Shown: piece after piece, positions 8,139-16,071 of the stretch | Numbering within the stretch: the first letter of the stretch is position 1 | Layout of the letters: each line of letters begins with the position of its first letter | Source of the DNA: CAZNGF01 sp964572855 | GTDB lineage: Bacteria > Bipolaricaulota > Bipolaricaulia > RBG-16-55-9 > JAJCYT01 | Length of the DNA stretch: 46,403 nucleotides | Direction: 5' to 3' | Assembly (NCBI GenBank): GCA_964572855.1 | Contig: CAZNGF010000009.1 | Location: forward strand, 1-46,403 | Program-made: the position numbers and the translations under genes | Notes under the pieces: model-generated | Databases searched by the model: none | Seen by the model: only the letters and a program-made list of their open reading frames with translations | Told to the model about the DNA's origin: nothing

Positions 8139-9485
8139 TCAGCGGGCGCGCCGCGACGCGCGCACGATCAGGCGCACGGCTGCGCGCAGTTGGGCCAGGT
8201 CGCGGCACTCCTGGAGCGAATCAAGGTGCGGGGCGTAGCGGGCCATGACCGAGTCCCCCGTGTCCCAGCGCGCGCGCCGCTCGGGGTTGAACCACAGCAC
8301 GCGCCCGGCGCGGCCCTTCAGGCGCCGCAGCACCTCCGCGCGCGGTGGGGCTTGGTTCGTGCGCGCGTCCCCGAGCACGACCAGCGTGCTGCGCCGGTTG
8401 AGCGCCCGACCCGCGGTGCCCTCGAACGCGGCCAGGGCGCGGCCGTAATCCGTGCGATGGCCGGGAAGGCCGCTTGCCCCCAAGCCGGCCAACAGCCGCT
8501 CGACGGCGACCCCACGCCCGTTACGCCCCCGGAGCCTGGGGGTGACCTCGACGCAGTCGTCCACGAACGCGAAGCTGCGACACCGGCCCACGGCCGCCTG
8601 AAAGGCCCCGGTCAGGATGAAGAAGAAGCGCGCGAACGCTCTTACGCTGCCGCTCACGTCGGCCAGCACGAACACGTTGGGCTCCTCCCGCCGGCGCCGC
8701 TGTCGGGCCACGTGCAGCGGGACGCCCCCGAGCTGCAGCGAGCGCCGCAGCGTGCGCCGCAGGTCGGGGCGGCCGCGCCGGTGCGCGCGCACCCGGCGGC
8801 GCGGCCGCCGCATCAAGGCGCGGACCAGCGCATCGACCTGGGCGTCGACCAGCCGCGCTTCCGCGTCGTCCATCTGGTCGAACGCGACCCGTTCGACGTC
8901 GGGACGGCCCAGCAGCGCGCGCAGGGTCGCGTCGCGTTCGGCGGGCGGGGCCGCTTGCAGCAGGTGCCGCTCCAGATCGCGCCGGACCGTCGCGGGCGCG
9001 CGGTCGTCCCCCACCCGCTCTTGTACGGCCCGGCTCAGAAGCCAGAGCGCTTCCTGGGCGCCGCGCGCGCTGTCCGGGCGGTCGGGGCTGAGCACGTGTC
9101 TGCGGATGAAGGCGGCCGCGCGCGCCAGCGCTCGGGCGTAGGCCGCGGGGCTGCCGCCGTCGTGGCCGCTCCCCGCGCCCAGGCCCTCGGCACCGCCTTC
9201 CCCTGTGCCGCGCGCGTGGCTCAGCGCCGCGTCCGGTGTAGGGGGAGGGTCGTCCCGGGCGCATGCCTCCAGGAAGTACAAGTCGAACGCCCGTTCGAAG
9301 GTCGCCAGGTCGTCGGATCGCTTGACCAGCGTGGCCCGCAGCGCGGCCCGCAGCCAGCCCAGGTCGCCGAGCGCTTGAACCGCACGCAGCGCGTCCTGGC
9401 TCTCGCTCAGCCCGACGCGCAGGCCCGCGCCGCGCAACAGCTCGAAGAAGCCGAGCAGCGCGGCCGAGGGGGGCGAGGCGCTCAT
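8139..9485 (-). CDS. CoxE-type von Willebrand factor A domain protein
   Basis: The start is the ATG at 9485, which overlaps the stop of the upstream ATPase gene by four bases (ATGA), giving 448 residues. The C-terminal half carries a VWA fold with a complete metal-ion adhesion site: DVSGS, a threonine in GHRTDYG, and an aspartate in LGDARTN. The N-terminal half is helical and Arg/Ala-rich. Proteins of this family (CoxE, PF05762) work with a MoxR-type AAA ATPase to insert metals or remodel large enzyme complexes. The ATPase gene is directly upstream and translationally coupled. No carbon monoxide dehydrogenase or other client enzyme is visible in the window, so the client is unknown. Confidence 0.88.
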   Translation of the reverse strand: MSASPPSAALLGFFELLRGAGLRVGLSESQDALRAVQALGDLGWLRAALRATLVKRSDDLATFERAFDLYFLEACARDDPPPTPDAALSHARGTGEGGAEGLGAGSGHDGGSPAAYARALARAAAFIRRHVLSPDRPDSARGAQEALWLLSRAVQERVGDDRAPATVRRDLERHLLQAAPPAERDATLRALLGRPDVERVAFDQMDDAEARLVDAQVDALVRALMRRPRRRVRAHRRGRPDLRRTLRRSLQLGGVPLHVARQRRRREEPNVFVLADVSGSVRAFARFFFILTGAFQAAVGRCRSFAFVDDCVEVTPRLRGRNGRGVAVERLLAGLGASGLPGHRTDYGRALAAFEGTAGRALNRRSTLVVLGDARTNQAPPRAEVLRRLKGRAGRVLWFNPERRARWDTGDSVMARYAPHLDSLQECRDLAQLRAAVRLIVRASRRAR

Positions 9486-10345
9486 GCCGGTGCCAGCAGC
9501 GCATCCGGGTCGAGCGCGCGCACCCGCGCCAGGTCGGCGCGATGCTTGAGCAGCAGCGAGACGGTCTGGCGGAACGCGTCGGCCGTGACCGCTTCGGCGC
9601 CCAGCGCCTGGAGCCCGCGCGCCCAATCGAGCGTCTCGCTCACGCTGGGGGGCTTTTCGAGCGCGTGCGTCCGCAGCCGGCCCACCACGGTCACGACCTG
9701 CTCGGCCAGCGCCCGATCGATCCCCGGCACCTTGCGCAGCACGATGGTTTGCTCCCGCTCGAGCGAGGGGAAGTCCATGTAGAGGTAGGCACAACGCCGC
9801 CGCAGCGCTTCGGAGAGCTCGCGCGTGGCGTTGCTGGTGAGCACGGCCACGGGCTTGTGGACGGCGCGTACCGTGCCGAGTTCGGGGATGGTCACCTGGA
9901 AGTCGCTCAGCAGCTCCAGCAAGAAGGCTTCGAATTCCTCGTCCACGCGGTCCAGCTCGTCGACCAGCAGGACCGTGCGCGACGGGCTGCGCACGGCACG
10001 CAGCAAGGGCCGCTCTAACAGGTAGTCTTGCGAGAACACGTCCTCGACCAAGCCGTCCGGGCCGCGTCGGCGCTCGGCCTGGATGTGCAGGAGCTGTTTG
10101 GCGTAGTTCCACTCGTAAAGCGCTTTTTCCTCCCCCAAGCCCTCGTAGCACTGCAGCCGCACGAGCGGGGCGTCGAGCGCCTTGGATAACGCCTTGGCCA
10201 GCTCGGTCTTGCCCACCCCGGCGGGGCCCTCGATCAACAGGGGCTTTTCGAGCTGCAACGCGATCGAGACCGCGACGGCGTCCTCGGGGGCGAGCACGTA
10301 GCCCTCGCGTTCCAGGGCGGCCTGCAACGTGGCGGGGGTGCGCAT
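9482..10345 (-). CDS. MoxR-family AAA ATPase
   Basis: The product is 287 residues from the ATG at 10345; the open frame reaches further upstream but the extra residues look non-conserved and overlap the promoter of the divergent gene. Walker A GPAGVGKT is at 40-47 and Walker B LLVDE ends at D129-E130, followed by the MoxR-typical EEFEAFLLELLSD and a sensor region with LTSNATRELSEALRRRC. It is expected to act as a chaperone ring with the CoxE-type protein encoded downstream with a 4-base overlap (CoxD/CoxE arrangement). No convincing Shine-Dalgarno sequence precedes the chosen ATG, which leaves some doubt about the start. Confidence 0.9.
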   Translation of the reverse strand: MRTPATLQAALEREGYVLAPEDAVAVSIALQLEKPLLIEGPAGVGKTELAKALSKALDAPLVRLQCYEGLGEEKALYEWNYAKQLLHIQAERRRGPDGLVEDVFSQDYLLERPLLRAVRSPSRTVLLVDELDRVDEEFEAFLLELLSDFQVTIPELGTVRAVHKPVAVLTSNATRELSEALRRRCAYLYMDFPSLEREQTIVLRKVPGIDRALAEQVVTVVGRLRTHALEKPPSVSETLDWARGLQALGAEAVTADAFRQTVSLLLKHRADLARVRALDPDALLAPA

Positions 10346-10416
10346 GGGGTCACTGTAGCGCGCGCCCGGCCGGGCCACAAGCGTGGGGCGCGCCCCGGTT
10401 ACATCTTTTTGCTGTA

Positions 10417-10446
10417 TTGACGCCAAGTGCGCCAATCACCTATCAT
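10417..10446 (+). promoter_or_regulatory. Strong sigma-70-type promoter of the peptide-uptake operon
   Basis: TTGACG (10417-10422), an 18-base spacer and TATCAT (10441-10446). Transcription would begin near 10453, giving a 5' leader of roughly 120 bases before the ATG at 10574. Confidence 0.7.
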
Positions 10447-10452
10447 GAACTG

Positions 10453-10492
10453 GATTTTGGGCTTCAACGATACAACAATCTGGCCCAAAATC
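10453..10492 (+). promoter_or_regulatory. 10-bp inverted repeat at the predicted transcription start
   Basis: GATTTTGGGC (10453-10462) and GCCCAAAATC (10483-10492) are perfect inverted repeats separated by exactly 20 bases. It begins at the expected first transcribed base. It could be an operator (half-sites three helical turns apart, centre to centre) or a 5' stem-loop that protects the mRNA. There is no evidence to choose between these. Confidence 0.6.
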
Positions 10493-10573
10493 GAATCGTT
10501 CCGTGCAAGGGAGGTGGTCGCCCCTCGGTTCGTGTTGTCCCAAGCCCCACAAAAGAATTTCCAAGGAGGATTC

Positions 10574-12094
10574 ATGCGTCGGTTCTTGAAAGCGTGTTTA
10601 TGTGTTGCGGTGGTGGCATCCCTGGCCCTGACGGGGGCCTCGATGCAGCCGGAGGCTCAAGCCCAAGGTCCCCAGCGCGGCGGCACGCTGCGCGTGGCCC
10701 AATCGGTCGAGCCGCAGGGCTTGGACCCCACGACGAACACGGCCGCGGCGGTGGATCGGATCCAATACAACAACGTCTACGAAGGGCTGGTCAAGCTGAA
10801 TCGCGACGGGGACATCGTGCCGGCCCTGGCCCAGAGCTGGGATTTCTCTGAGGACGGGCTGGTCTGGACCTTCAACCTGGTGCAGGGCGCTAAATTCCAC
10901 GACGGCAGCGACTTCACGGCCGAGGACGTCATCTTCACGGTCGAGCGCAACCAGACGCTGGAAACAATCGTCCACCCCGAGTTCTACGAGACCATCGCCA
11001 CGATGGAGGCGCTGGACGACCACACCGTGCGCTTTACGCTGAGCGAGTTCGACTCGCTGTTTTTGTTCAACCTGGCGCGCGGCGACTCGGCCATGCTCTC
11101 GAGCACGTACGAGGGCGACCTGAATGAAACGCCCAACGGCACGGGGCCCTTCCGCTTCGTCGAGCGCGTGCCGGGCGACCGGGTCGTGCTCGAGCGCTTC
11201 GAGGACTACCACAACCCCGAGCTGCCCTACCTCGACGGCGTCGTGTTCACGTTCATCCCCGACCCGACCGCGGCCTTCGCCGCGTTGCAGGCCGGCGACG
11301 TCGACGTGCTGGAGCGCTCCAACGTTGAGAACGCCCCCGTGGTCGAGGGCGACCCGCGTTTCAAGGTGTTCAACGGGGCGAGCACGGGCGAGGTGATCCT
11401 ATCCATGAACAACGCGCGCGCGCCGTTCGACGACATCCGCGTGCGCCGCGCCGTGGCCTACGCGCTGGACCGCCAGGAGATCATCGACATCGCGCAGTTC
11501 GGCTTCGGCGTCCCGGTGGGCAGCCACATGAGCCCGCTCAACGAGAACTACGTCGACATGACCTGGCGCTACAGCCAGGACCTCGAGCGCGCCCGCGCCC
11601 TGCTCGAGGAAGCCGGCCACGGCGGCGGCCTGGACGTCGTGATGAAGATCCCCTCGAACCTGCAGTACGCCGTCAACAGCGCCCAGGTCATCCAGCAGAT
11701 GCTGGCCGAGGTCGGGATCAACGCTTCGATTGAGCTGGTCGAGTTCCCGGGGCAGTGGCTGGAGCAGGTGTTCAACGCGCCCAACGAGTATCAGATGTCG
11801 ATCATCGCCCACGTCGAGGAGTTCGACATCGAGATCTACTCCAACCCGGCCTACTACTACCGCTACGACAGCGAAACGTTCCGCGAGGTGCTGCGGCGCG
11901 CGCGCAGCGAGCCCGACCCTACGACCCGCAAGCAGCTCTACGGGATCGCGCAGTTTCTGATCGCCGACGACGTGGCCACGTTCCCGCTGTACGAGCTCTC
12001 CAACGCGCTCATCCTGGACGCTAGCGTCGAGGGCTGGTGGGAGGACGAACCGCTCCCGAACGCGGACGCGACCGAAGCCTGGATCAACAACTAA
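10574..12094 (+). CDS. Peptide/oligopeptide ABC transporter substrate-binding protein
   Basis: This 506-residue solute-binding protein belongs to the SBP_bac_5 (DppA/OppA) family. The start is the ATG at 10574 behind AAGGAGGA; an in-frame ATG further upstream would extend into the leader and promoter. A signal peptide covers about residues 1-29 (LKACLCVAVVASLALTG, ending near AQAQ). The mature N-terminus has the family signature GGTLRVAQSVEPQGLDP, and the middle has YALDRQEI and the ligand-lobe pattern typical of dipeptide/oligopeptide binders. It is the first gene of a six-gene operon with two permeases and two peptidases, which points to peptides as cargo. A hairpin after its stop may raise its level relative to the permeases. 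Confidence 0.93.
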   Translation: MRRFLKACLCVAVVASLALTGASMQPEAQAQGPQRGGTLRVAQSVEPQGLDPTTNTAAAVDRIQYNNVYEGLVKLNRDGDIVPALAQSWDFSEDGLVWTFNLVQGAKFHDGSDFTAEDVIFTVERNQTLETIVHPEFYETIATMEALDDHTVRFTLSEFDSLFLFNLARGDSAMLSSTYEGDLNETPNGTGPFRFVERVPGDRVVLERFEDYHNPELPYLDGVVFTFIPDPTAAFAALQAGDVDVLERSNVENAPVVEGDPRFKVFNGASTGEVILSMNNARAPFDDIRVRRAVAYALDRQEIIDIAQFGFGVPVGSHMSPLNENYVDMTWRYSQDLERARALLEEAGHGGGLDVVMKIPSNLQYAVNSAQVIQQMLAEVGINASIELVEFPGQWLEQVFNAPNEYQMSIIAHVEEFDIEIYSNPAYYYRYDSETFREVLRRARSEPDPTTRKQLYGIAQFLIADDVATFPLYELSNALILDASVEGWWEDEPLPNADATEAWINN

Positions 12095-12108
12095 CGGAGG
12101 CGTCGAGC

Positions 12109-12147
12109 GGGAGGGCGGCACGGACGTGACCGCCCTCCCCCCTTTCT
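12109..12147 (+). terminator. Attenuating hairpin between binding-protein and permease genes
   Basis: GGGAGGGCGG (12109-12118) and CCGCCCTCCC (12130-12139) form a perfect 10-bp stem with an 11-base loop, followed by a short pyrimidine run CCCTTTCT that ends at the permease ATG. Position and shape fit a partial terminator or mRNA-stabilising stem that lets the binding protein be made in excess. Confidence 0.65.
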
Positions 12148-13092
12148 ATGCTGGCCTACTTCGTGCGACGCGCGCTCCTGCTGGCGCTCACGCTCTGGCT
12201 CGTGTCGGTGCTCATCTTCCTCGTGCTCCAGATCATCCCCGGGGACCCGGCCCAGGTCGTGCTGGGCCTGCAGGCCAGCCCCGAGACCCTGGAGCGCGTG
12301 CGCGAGCAGATGGGGCTCAACCGCCCGCCGCTGGTGCGCTACGCGGACTGGCTCTGGAGCGCGCTGCGCGGGGACTTCGGCGAGTCGCTCAACTACAGCG
12401 TACCGGTGGGCTCGCTCGTGCTGTCCAAGCTCGGGGTGTCGGCCTCGCTGGCGGCCCTGGCTATGACCCTGACGCTGTTGATCTCGCTTCCTTTAGGGAT
12501 CTTCGCGGCCACGCACCACCGCAGCCTGGGCGACTACGGCACGATGCTGTTTTCCCAGATCGGCTTGGCCGTCCCGACCTTCTGGGCCGGCATCCTGCTC
12601 ATCATCGCCTTTTCGGTCAACCTGCGCTGGTTTCCCTCGGGCGGCTTTGTCCCCTGGCACCAGGACCCGCTGGCCTCACTGCGCTCGCTGTTCTTGCCCG
12701 CGCTCTCGCTGAGCCTGGTCCAATCCGCCATCATCACCCGCATGACGCGCTCGGCCATGCTCGAGGTGCTGAGCGAGGACTACGTGGTCACGGCCCGCAG
12801 CAAGGGCCTGAGCCACCGGAGCGTGATCTACAAGCACGCGCTCAAGAACGCGTTCATCTCGGTGGTCACGCTGCTGGGCCTGCAGGCGGGCCAGTTGCTG
12901 GCCGGGGCCATCATCATCGAGTTCGTGTTTCACCTGCCCGGCATGGGCGATCTGGTGATCAAGTCCATCGGGCAGCGCGACCTGCCCGTGATCCAGAGCA
13001 TCGTGCTCTTGATCGCGGCCGTGATCGTCGTGATCAACTTCGGGGTCGACCTGGTCTACGGTGTACTCGACCCGCGGATCCGGTATGAATAG
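12148..13092 (+). CDS. Peptide ABC transporter permease, DppB type
   Basis: This 314-residue inner-membrane permease opens with MLAYFVRRALLLALTLWLVSV, the conserved first helix of DppB/OppB proteins, followed by IPGDPAQ and the family EQMGLNRPPLVRY segment. At least six hydrophobic segments are visible, and the EAA-type cytoplasmic loop lies in ARSKGLSHRSVIYKHALKNA. The start ATG directly follows the hairpin pyrimidine run, so no Shine-Dalgarno sequence is seen. It would pair with the DppC-type subunit encoded 21 bases downstream. Confidence 0.93.
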   Translation: MLAYFVRRALLLALTLWLVSVLIFLVLQIIPGDPAQVVLGLQASPETLERVREQMGLNRPPLVRYADWLWSALRGDFGESLNYSVPVGSLVLSKLGVSASLAALAMTLTLLISLPLGIFAATHHRSLGDYGTMLFSQIGLAVPTFWAGILLIIAFSVNLRWFPSGGFVPWHQDPLASLRSLFLPALSLSLVQSAIITRMTRSAMLEVLSEDYVVTARSKGLSHRSVIYKHALKNAFISVVTLLGLQAGQLLAGAIIIEFVFHLPGMGDLVIKSIGQRDLPVIQSIVLLIAAVIVVINFGVDLVYGVLDPRIRYE

Positions 13093-13113
13093 GGGAGACC
13101 GGGGGGAGGCGCG

Positions 13114-13950
13114 GTGAGGCGGCTCACCTGGCGGCGCATCACACGCGACAAGAACCTGCTCATCGGCCTCGTCCTCGTGACGCTGGTCGTGGGGGCCGCG
13201 GTGATGAGCTTCGTCTACACGCCCTACGACCCCGTCAAGATGGGCCGCGAGCGCATGGCCCCGCCCACGGCGGCGCACCCGTTTGGGACCGACCAGTTCG
13301 GGCGCGACACGCTCAGCCGCGTGATCGCGGGCTCGGTCAACTCGCTGCTGGTGGGGGTCATCTCGGTGAGCATCGGCCTCTCCCTGGGCGTGCTGGTCGG
13401 GATGATCGCGGGCTACTTCGGGGGCTGGACCGACGAAATCCTGATGCGCGTGACCGACGTGGTCTACGGCTTCCCGGCCATTCTGATGGCCATCCTGATC
13501 ACCGCGATCCTCAGGCCCGGCATCCAAAACAGCATGATCGCCATCGGGATCGCCAACGTCCCGGTGTTCGCCCGACTCACGCGCGGCAGCTTCCTGGCGC
13601 TCAAGGAACGCGACTTCGTCACGGCGGCTCGCTCGCTGGGCAAGGGGTCGTGGGGGCTGATCTGGCAGCACATGCTGCCCAACAGCCTCTCGCCGATCCT
13701 GATTCAGGCGTCGAGCAGTTTCGCCGTGGCCATCCTGGCCGAGGCCGCGCTCAGCTACCTGGGGCTGGGCACGCAGCCGCCGGACCCGAGCTGGGGCACG
13801 ATGCTGCGCGACGCGCAGACGCTGATCAACCGAACGATCTGGCCGGCAATCTTCCCCGGCGTGGCCATCGCCGTGGCCGTGCTGGGCTTCAACCTGTTGG
13901 GCGACGGCCTGCGCGACGTGCTCGACCCGCGCACGGCCAAGAAGCGCTGA
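13114..13950 (+). CDS. Peptide ABC transporter permease, DppC type
   Basis: The 278-residue product starts at GTG behind GGGGGGAGGC. It has the DppC/OppC hallmarks: a first helix after a short basic N-terminus (LLIGLVLVTLVVGAAVM), HPFGTDQFGRDTLSRVIAG, the EAA-type loop ARSLGKGSWGLIWQHMLPN, and the C-terminal GLGTQPPDPSWGTML plus FNLLGDGLRDVLDPR. Its partner is the DppB-type gene upstream. The expected DppD and DppF ATPase genes do not follow; a peptidase gene does, 10 bases later. The ATPase must be supplied from elsewhere in the genome. Confidence 0.94.
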   Translation: MRRLTWRRITRDKNLLIGLVLVTLVVGAAVMSFVYTPYDPVKMGRERMAPPTAAHPFGTDQFGRDTLSRVIAGSVNSLLVGVISVSIGLSLGVLVGMIAGYFGGWTDEILMRVTDVVYGFPAILMAILITAILRPGIQNSMIAIGIANVPVFARLTRGSFLALKERDFVTAARSLGKGSWGLIWQHMLPNSLSPILIQASSSFAVAILAEAALSYLGLGTQPPDPSWGTMLRDAQTLINRTIWPAIFPGVAIAVAVLGFNLLGDGLRDVLDPRTAKKR

Positions 13951-13960
13951 GGAGGCATGC

Positions 13961-15241
13961 GTGAACGACGTCCTGGCGCACATCGACCGTGACGAGCTCG
14001 TCGCGCTCACGCAGGCGCTGGTGCGCATCCCGAGCGTCGTGCGGCCCGAGACCGGCGGCAACGAGGAGGCCACCGCGACGTTCGTGGCCGACTGGCTCAA
14101 GGCCGAGGGCTTCGAGGTAACGGTGGACGTGGTCGAGCCCGGCCGGCCCAACGTGATCGGCACGTTGCGGGGCCGCGCCCCCGGCAGGACGCTCATGTTC
14201 GAGGCCCACACCGACGTCGTCACCGAGGGCGATCCCGGCGAGTGGACCTACCCGCCCTTCGGCGGCGAGCTCCACGACGGGCGGGTGTACGGCCGTGGGG
14301 CGTGCGACACCCAGGGCAACCTGGCAGCCGCGCTGGTCGCGGCCAAGGCGCTCAAGCGGGCGGGCACGCCCTTTAACGGGCGGGTGCTGCTGGGGATCCC
14401 GGTCGACGAGGAGGGCATGATGAGCGGCATCAAGCACTTCATCCGTCAGGGCTGGGCCGACGAGGTGGATGCCTGCATCGTCTGCGAGCCCGAGGAGAAC
14501 CAGCTTTGCATCGCGCAGAAGGGCGCGCTGCGCGTCCGGGTCGAGACCCGCGGCGTGATGAGTCACGGGGCCATGCCGCTGAGCGGTTTCAACCCCATCG
14601 GCCCCATGACCCGGATCGTCCGTCGGGTCGAGCAACTGGAGCGGGATGAAATCGAGCGGCTGGGGCAGAACGCGCTGCTGGGGTTCCCGAGCTTCACGCC
14701 CACCGTGGTGCGCGCGCCGGCGGCGGGCGACGCCCAGCTCAACGTCATGCCCTCGCGCTGCGTGATGCTGCTGGACGTGCGCACCGTGCCGGGGCAGGAC
14801 CACGAGCACCTCAAAGCGCGCTTGGGGGAGATCGTCTCCGAGACCGAGCGCGAAATCCGGCAAAGCCTGCGGGACGGGTTCCACGCCGAGGTGCGCGAGG
14901 CGTTGCGCCTGGGCCTGAGCCGCGAACTCGACTTCTCGGCCGAGCTCGACGTGTTCGAGGAGCGCCCGTGGACCGAGACCGCGCGCGACGAACCCATCGT
15001 GCGCGCCATGGAGCGCGCCTATCGGGTCGTGGCGGGCCGGGAGCCCGTCTACAACGGCGTGCCAGGCGCCACCGACGGGACGTTCCTCTACGCGCTCAAG
15101 GGGATCCCGATCGTGACCACGGGCGCCGGCGACCGGCTCGTGCCGCACCACAAGGACGAGTGGGTGGGAATCGACGAGCTGGTCGAAACGGCCAAGCTGT
15201 ACGCGCTGAGCGCATTGGAGTACCTGAACGACGACACGTAA
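13961..15241 (+). CDS. M20-family metallopeptidase (ArgE/DapE-like)
   Basis: The product is 426 residues from GTG at 13961, five bases after GGAGG; the ATG at 13957 is in a different frame. M20 enzymes are two-zinc hydrolases that deacylate amino acids or cut small peptides. Visible metal and catalytic residues are the histidine of FEAHTDVV, the aspartate of GRGACDTQG, the EE of DEEG, the glutamate of CEPE, and a C-terminal histidine in PHHKDEW. The dimerisation-domain pattern TRGVMSHGAMP is also present. Its place directly after peptide permeases suggests it cleaves or deacylates the imported peptides. Substrate cannot be fixed, as ArgE, DapE and dipeptidase members look alike. Confidence 0.92.
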   Translation: MNDVLAHIDRDELVALTQALVRIPSVVRPETGGNEEATATFVADWLKAEGFEVTVDVVEPGRPNVIGTLRGRAPGRTLMFEAHTDVVTEGDPGEWTYPPFGGELHDGRVYGRGACDTQGNLAAALVAAKALKRAGTPFNGRVLLGIPVDEEGMMSGIKHFIRQGWADEVDACIVCEPEENQLCIAQKGALRVRVETRGVMSHGAMPLSGFNPIGPMTRIVRRVEQLERDEIERLGQNALLGFPSFTPTVVRAPAAGDAQLNVMPSRCVMLLDVRTVPGQDHEHLKARLGEIVSETEREIRQSLRDGFHAEVREALRLGLSRELDFSAELDVFEERPWTETARDEPIVRAMERAYRVVAGREPVYNGVPGATDGTFLYALKGIPIVTTGAGDRLVPHHKDEWVGIDELVETAKLYALSALEYLNDDT

Positions 15242-15251
15242 GGGAGGCCAC

Positions 15252-16046
15252 ATGGACGGGTATCGAAACCTGTTTGACCTGACGGGCAAGCACGCGGTCG
15301 TGATCGGCGCGGCCTCGGGGATCGGCCGGGCGGGCGCCTACGGTCTGGCCGCGCACGGCGCGCGCGTGTGGTGCGCCGACCTCAACGAGGCCGGCGCGCG
15401 GGAGAGCGCGGAAGCCATTAAGGAAGCGGGTGGGCAGGCGGAGTCGGCCGTCGTCGACATCGCCGATGCCAAGAGCGTCAAGGCGCTGTTCCAGGCGGTC
15501 GAGTCGGCCGCGCCCAGCCTCGATGTCGTGGCGGCCACGCCGGCGATCAACGTGCGCAAGCCCTTGCTCGAGATCAGCGACGAGGAGTTCAACCGGGTCG
15601 TCCGGCTCAACCTGGAGGGCAACTTCCGCGTGCTCAAGGAAGCGGGCGCGCGCATGAGCCGGCAGGGTAGCGGGAGCCTGATCGCGCTCTCCTCGATCCG
15701 CTCCCAGGTGGTCGAGCCCGGCCAGGGCGTCTACGCCGCCACCAAGGCCGGCATCCTGCAGATGGTGCGCGTGCTGGCCGCCGAGTTGGGCCCCAAGGGC
15801 GTGCGCGTCAACGCGATCGGCCCCGGCGTGATCGAGACGCCGCTCACCGAGCCCATCAAGAGCCAGCCGGACTGGTACCGCGCCTACGCGGACAAGAACG
15901 CCCTCGGGCGCTGGGGGCAGGCCCGCGAGCTGGCCGGGCCGTTCGTCTACCTGGCCTCGGAGGCCTCCTCTTACGTTACCGGGACGTTGCTGCTGGTCGA
16001 CGGCGGCTGGACGGCGGTGGACGGGCGCTTTACGCCGCCGCTTTGA
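15252..16046 (+). CDS. Short-chain dehydrogenase/reductase with altered NNAG motif
   Basis: This 264-residue SDR has a Rossmann glycine motif GAASGIGRAG, catalytic Ser148 and the YxxxK pair Y161/K165 (VYAATKAG). The structural NNAG motif after the fourth strand is replaced by ATPA (residues 95-98, in AATPAINVRKP), which is unusual for an active classical SDR although the rest of the active site is intact. The start ATG sits behind GGGAGGCCAC, 10 bases after the peptidase stop. The INVRKP context resembles sugar-acid or hydroxy-acid dehydrogenases, but the substrate is unknown. Operon position suggests a role in using a product of peptide or amino-acid-derivative breakdown. Confidence 0.9.
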   Translation: MDGYRNLFDLTGKHAVVIGAASGIGRAGAYGLAAHGARVWCADLNEAGARESAEAIKEAGGQAESAVVDIADAKSVKALFQAVESAAPSLDVVAATPAINVRKPLLEISDEEFNRVVRLNLEGNFRVLKEAGARMSRQGSGSLIALSSIRSQVVEPGQGVYAATKAGILQMVRVLAAELGPKGVRVNAIGPGVIETPLTEPIKSQPDWYRAYADKNALGRWGQARELAGPFVYLASEASSYVTGTLLLVDGGWTAVDGRFTPPL

Positions 16047-16071
16047 GGCGAGCGCAGAGGGGCACAGAGGG

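Noticed and set aside
7677..9782. 701-codon plus-strand frame across the CoxE-type gene
   Set aside because: Antisense shadow of two minus-strand genes; composition is Arg/Ala/Pro/Gln noise with no domain.
12676..14223. 515-codon minus-strand frame under the permeases
   Set aside because: Shadow of three well-identified genes; His/Asp/Arg-rich without motif.
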